Assembly: GCA_019414265.1 (NCBI GenBank)
Contig: DXMJ01000047.1
Coordinates: forward strand, 1-7,543
Direction of reading: 5' to 3'
DNA: 7,543 nt
DNA from: Collinsella sp.
GTDB taxonomy: Bacteria; Actinomycetota; Coriobacteriia; Coriobacteriales; Coriobacteriaceae
Below the pieces are notes generated by a model. The model was not told the DNA's origin. It saw nothing but the letters and a program-made list of their open reading frames with translations, and did not search any database. Position numbers and translations under genes: made by a program. Position 1 is the first letter of the stretch; the number at the start of each line of letters is the position of its first letter. This document shows, piece after piece, positions 5,725-7,543 of this stretch.

Positions 5725-5732
5725 GCGCGCGT
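5706..5732 (-). terminator. Minus-strand intrinsic-terminator-like structure at the UreE-like stop
   Basis: ACGCGCG (5713-5719) and CGCGCGT (5726-5732) form a 7-bp all-but-one G/C stem with a 6-base loop containing the UreE-like stop codon. On the minus strand the stem is followed by C and then six T (A-run 5706-5711 on plus), the classic intrinsic terminator layout. On the plus strand no T-run follows. It would stop antisense transcription arriving from the right; it may also be an accident of Lys-Lys codons. Confidence 0.45.
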
Positions 5733-5736
5733 ATGT

Positions 5737-5779
5737 GTAAGACGGGCTTTGAGGGGCGACCAATCAAGGTCCGTCTTGC
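5737..5779. repeat. 16-bp hairpin between the UreE-like and HAD genes
   Basis: Bases 5737-5752 pair with 5764-5779 over 16 positions with no mismatch, counting three G-U pairs (5738/5778, 5746/5770, 5748/5768), leaving an 11-base loop GGGGCGACCAA. It begins 13 bases after the UreE-like stop and ends 28 bases before the HAD start. There is no U-tract, so it is a better candidate for an mRNA processing or stabilising structure, or for a repeat element, than for a terminator. Confidence 0.65.
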
Positions 5780-5807
5780 TGTTGATAGGAGGCTTTGGGG
5801 AAAGCAT

Positions 5808-6605
5808 ATGGGTCTTGAGGGAATCAAGCTGATTGCATGCGATTTGGATGGCACGCTGTTGCATCCGGGGGAGCGCGAGCCGCGTTCCGAGGCCTTTGAG
5901 CTTATCGATGAGCTGCATCGTCGCGGTATCGTGTTTATGCCGGCGAGTGGCCGTCAATATGCGAGCTTGCGCTACCTGTTTGCCCCGGTGGCCGATGAGC
6001 TCGCCTATGTATGCGAAAACGGAGCCCTGGTGATGAGCGAGGGGCGTGCCGTTGTCAAGCGCTCTATGGAGCGTGACCTGGCGATGGATATCGCGAACGC
6101 CGTGGTTGCGTATCCCCATGCCGACGTGACCCTTTCGTGTGAGGGGCGCCTCTACACCATGAGCGGCAATGACGCGTTTGTTGACCACCTGCGCTATGAG
6201 GTCCACTGCGACGCGGCGGTGGTCGACCGTCCCGAGGACATCGACGAGGACGTCATTAAGATTGCCTTCCAGACGCCCGAGGTGGAGCAGCCGGCGGCCT
6301 TGGAGTATTTCGAGCGCCTCTTTAGCGACCGAGTCGATGTCATGACATCGGGAACCGAATGGACGGACTTTATCGGTTTCGGTTCGGGCAAGGGCTCCGC
6401 GCTTGCCGATTACGGTCGTGCCCTGGGGATTTCGCCCGATGAGATGATGGCGTTTGGCGACAATGAGAACGATCGCGACATGCTCAACGTCGTGGGCCAT
6501 CCCTATCTGATGGAGAGCTGCAACCCCACCATGCGCGGCATCAACGACCGCGTCCGCTACGCGCGCACGGTCGAAGAGGAGCTGCATCGCCTGCTTGCCG
6601 AGTAG
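5808..6605 (+). CDS. Cof-type HAD-IIB family phosphatase
   Basis: This 265-residue cytoplasmic haloacid-dehalogenase-superfamily hydrolase has all four motifs: nucleophile D12 and acid D14 in IACDLDGTLL (9-18), S47 in PASGR (45-49), K195 in GSGKGSAL (192-199), and GDNENDRDML (217-226) with D218 and D222. The large middle part (about 85-185) is the C2B cap typical of Cof enzymes, which dephosphorylate sugar phosphates, nucleotides, flavin or pyridoxal phosphates; substrate cannot be read from sequence. The ATG at 5808 was chosen because homology starts there; GGGGAAAG lies just ahead and a stronger AGGAGG at 5787-5792 is 15 bases away, an unusually long spacing. The frame is open upstream to 5733 but crosses a hairpin. 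It follows the UreE-like gene in the same direction, 83 bases on. Confidence 0.93.
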   Translation: MGLEGIKLIACDLDGTLLHPGEREPRSEAFELIDELHRRGIVFMPASGRQYASLRYLFAPVADELAYVCENGALVMSEGRAVVKRSMERDLAMDIANAVVAYPHADVTLSCEGRLYTMSGNDAFVDHLRYEVHCDAAVVDRPEDIDEDVIKIAFQTPEVEQPAALEYFERLFSDRVDVMTSGTEWTDFIGFGSGKGSALADYGRALGISPDEMMAFGDNENDRDMLNVVGHPYLMESCNPTMRGINDRVRYARTVEEELHRLLAE

Positions 6606-6608
6606 ATA

Positions 6609-6679
6609 TTTGGGACATGCCTAGAAATCTACTTTTTGCTACAGAGTGCGGAAAGGTGGATTTTAAGGCATGTCCCAAA
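6609..6679. repeat. Long hairpin element between convergent HAD and perR genes
   Basis: The outer arms 6609-6622 and 6666-6679 are perfect 14-bp reverse complements. Pairing continues inward (6624-6637 with 6664-6651) with only one mismatch (6623/6665) and several G-U pairs, then 6638-6639 with 6649-6648 past a one-base bulge, to an 8-base loop at 6640-6647. The whole 71 bases is therefore essentially one hairpin, filling almost all of the gap between the HAD stop (6605) and the perR stop (6683). It could serve as a bidirectional terminator, but no T-run follows on either strand. The GGGACAT/ATGTCCC core is shared with 293-376, which suggests a dispersed palindromic element. Confidence 0.85.
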
Positions 6680-6682
6680 CAT

Positions 6683-7057
6683 TTATCGGCAGTCGGGGCA
6701 GAGACCCTCGAAGATGGTGTAGTGCGACGTGACGTGCCAGCCGATTTGCTCGGACGCCTTGGCGTCGAGCTGGGCATCGAAGGGGAGCGGTACATCGATG
6801 ACGCGGCTGCACGAGGTGCAGATGATATGCGCATGTGGCTCGATCGTGCGATCGAAGCGGCTGCCGCCCGGCGTCTTGATGGAGAGGATCTCGCCGGCGT
6901 CGGCCAAGAGATTGAGATTGCGGTAGACCGTACCACGGCTGATTTTGTCATCCTGCGCGCGCACGACGTTGTAGATTTCGTCGGCGGTGGGATGGTTATA
7001 GCTTTGGCGCACGGCGTCGAGAACCAGCTTTCGCTGCCTGGTATTCCTTCTTTGCAC
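6683..7057 (-). CDS. perR: PerR-type Fur-family transcriptional repressor
   Basis: This 124-residue protein has a winged-helix DNA-binding domain (about 1-70, with HPTADEIYNVVR at 22-33 and recognition region ISRGTVYRNLNLL at 39-51) and a C-terminal dimerisation domain. The structural Zn(Cys4) site is C80-x2-C83 and C120-x2-C123. Aligned by eye with B. subtilis PerR, all five regulatory-site ligands are present: H22, D69, H75, H77 and D88. The aspartate at the last position is the feature that separates PerR from Fur, where a Glu is usual, so peroxide sensing by metal-catalysed oxidation is likely. The N-terminus is about 15 residues shorter than that of B. subtilis PerR. The GTG start at 7057 has GCGAGG about 9 bases ahead. 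Zur or Fur are less likely alternatives. Confidence 0.88.
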   Translation of the reverse strand: MQRRNTRQRKLVLDAVRQSYNHPTADEIYNVVRAQDDKISRGTVYRNLNLLADAGEILSIKTPGGSRFDRTIEPHAHIICTSCSRVIDVPLPFDAQLDAKASEQIGWHVTSHYTIFEGLCPDCR

Positions 7058-7099
7058 CGCTATGCGCCTCGCCTCTTTTCTATCAACGGTCGTAGGTAA

Positions 7100-7128
7100 A
7101 TGATACCGTATTTAGCACACAATACTAA
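7100..7128 (-). promoter_or_regulatory. Candidate perR promoter with overlapping dyad
   Basis: On the minus strand TTAGTA (7128-7123) and TATCAT (7105-7100) are 17 bases apart. The -35 overlaps the stop codon of the acylphosphatase-domain gene. A dyad TTAG-N9-CTAA covers 7112-7128, across the -35 and spacer, where an autoregulatory Fur/PerR-type operator would lie, but it only loosely resembles the AT-rich PerR box. Leader to the GTG start is roughly 35-40 bases. Confidence 0.4.
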
Positions 7129-7535
7129 TAACGAGGAATGAAACCGTCTTCATTGGCAAGTGGGGCTCGGGTCTGGGCGTCTACGAGGCGAAAACGCGTT
7201 CCCATGCGCTCGTAGGAGGCATGAAGCGCCTCGAGATGAGATAGGATGTTTGCCGGAGCCCCCTGTATCTCCATCTCGACTGAGCCGTCTTCCATGTTAC
7301 GCACCCAGCCGGTGAGTGCGCGTGCCTGCGCGAGGTTGGTGTTGGTAAAGCGAAAACCGACGCCCTGGACTTGCCCTTCCCAGCGCAGGAAATAGCGCAG
7401 GGGAGCGTCTTGAGTGGCCTCGTCGCTTGCGAGCACAGTAAGCCTGCGGCGCAGCTCGAGCTCGACGTTTGATGGTTTTTGAGGCTCTCGACTGCCGCCG
7501 GTGACGCTGGAGAAGAACGTATCGAAGAGGCCCAT
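7125..7535 (-). CDS. Acylphosphatase-domain protein with N-terminal extension
   Basis: This 136-residue protein has an acylphosphatase domain from about residue 47 to 125. The catalytic Arg is R62 in GQVQGVGFRF (54-63) and the catalytic Asn is N80 in GWVRNMEDGSVEMEIQG (76-92); their spacing of 18 equals that of human acylphosphatase (R23, N41). The family hydrolyses acyl phosphates such as carbamoyl and acetyl phosphate and is normally about 90-100 residues, so the first 46 residues are extra. They start MGLFDTFFSSVTGG and continue with a polar stretch, without a clear signal peptide. Only 8 bases lie upstream of the ATG in the window, so the ribosome site cannot be judged and an internal start is possible. 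The stop lies 67 bases before perR, in the same direction. Confidence 0.88.
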   Translation of the reverse strand: MGLFDTFFSSVTGGSREPQKPSNVELELRRRLTVLASDEATQDAPLRYFLRWEGQVQGVGFRFTNTNLAQARALTGWVRNMEDGSVEMEIQGAPANILSHLEALHASYERMGTRFRLVDAQTRAPLANEDGFIPRY

Positions 7536-7543
7536 CGCTATGC

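Noticed and set aside
4669..5763. A 364-codon open frame on the minus strand across the SlyD-like and UreE-like genes
   Set aside because: It is antisense to two genes supported by motifs and strong ribosome sites; its composition is that of a shadow frame.
5733..5807. Upstream extension of the HAD protein by 25 residues
   Set aside because: It would be read through the 5737-5779 hairpin, and HAD homology starts only after the ATG at 5808.
5721..6587. A 288-codon open frame on the minus strand across the HAD gene
   Set aside because: It is antisense to a gene with all four HAD motifs and shows no recognisable domain.

Overview
This looks like a high-GC anaerobic actinobacterial chromosome, most likely of the Coriobacteriia and probably Collinsella-like. 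The evidence is GC-rich coding with strong G/C third positions, an anaerobic class III ribonucleotide reductase locus, Coriobacteriia-style compact gene packing, and strong GGAGG ribosome sites mixed with TTG/GTG starts. The genus is an inference from general familiarity, not from a search. The window is ordinary core/housekeeping chromosome with no insertion sequence, phage, CRISPR, rRNA or tRNA that I can see, but it carries several long inverted repeats between genes.

Layout. Positions 2-973 (+): the last codons of nrdD, a 336-bp gap with two long inverted repeats and a candidate promoter, then nrdG, the activase of the NrdD glycyl-radical enzyme. Positions 1040-2710 (+): a pterin/folate run, folE, an HD-domain hydrolase and folB. 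The HD gene sits exactly between the enzyme that makes dihydroneopterin triphosphate and the one that consumes dihydroneopterin, so it is a candidate for the dephosphorylation step in between. Positions 2717-4593 (-): a YgjP-type zinc metallopeptidase and, upstream of it, an M19 membrane-dipeptidase-family enzyme, in the same direction and meeting folB tail to tail with only 6 bases between stops.

Positions 4714-6605 (+): a SlyD-like FKBP prolyl isomerase, a UreE-like nickel-chaperone homologue 3 bases behind it, and a Cof-type HAD phosphatase after a leader hairpin. No urease gene is visible, so the SlyD-like/UreE-like pair suggests nickel (or other metal) delivery to another enzyme. Positions 6683-7535 (-): a PerR-type Fur-family repressor that keeps all five metal ligands of the peroxide-sensing site, preceded by a gene with an acylphosphatase domain.

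Non-coding structure is the other theme. Perfect or near-perfect inverted repeats lie at 67-114, 293-376, 5737-5779 and 6609-6679. Two of them (293-376 and 6609-6679) share the outer core GGGACAT/ATGTCCC. None has a good U-tract, so they look more like palindromic repeat elements or RNA structures than textbook terminators.
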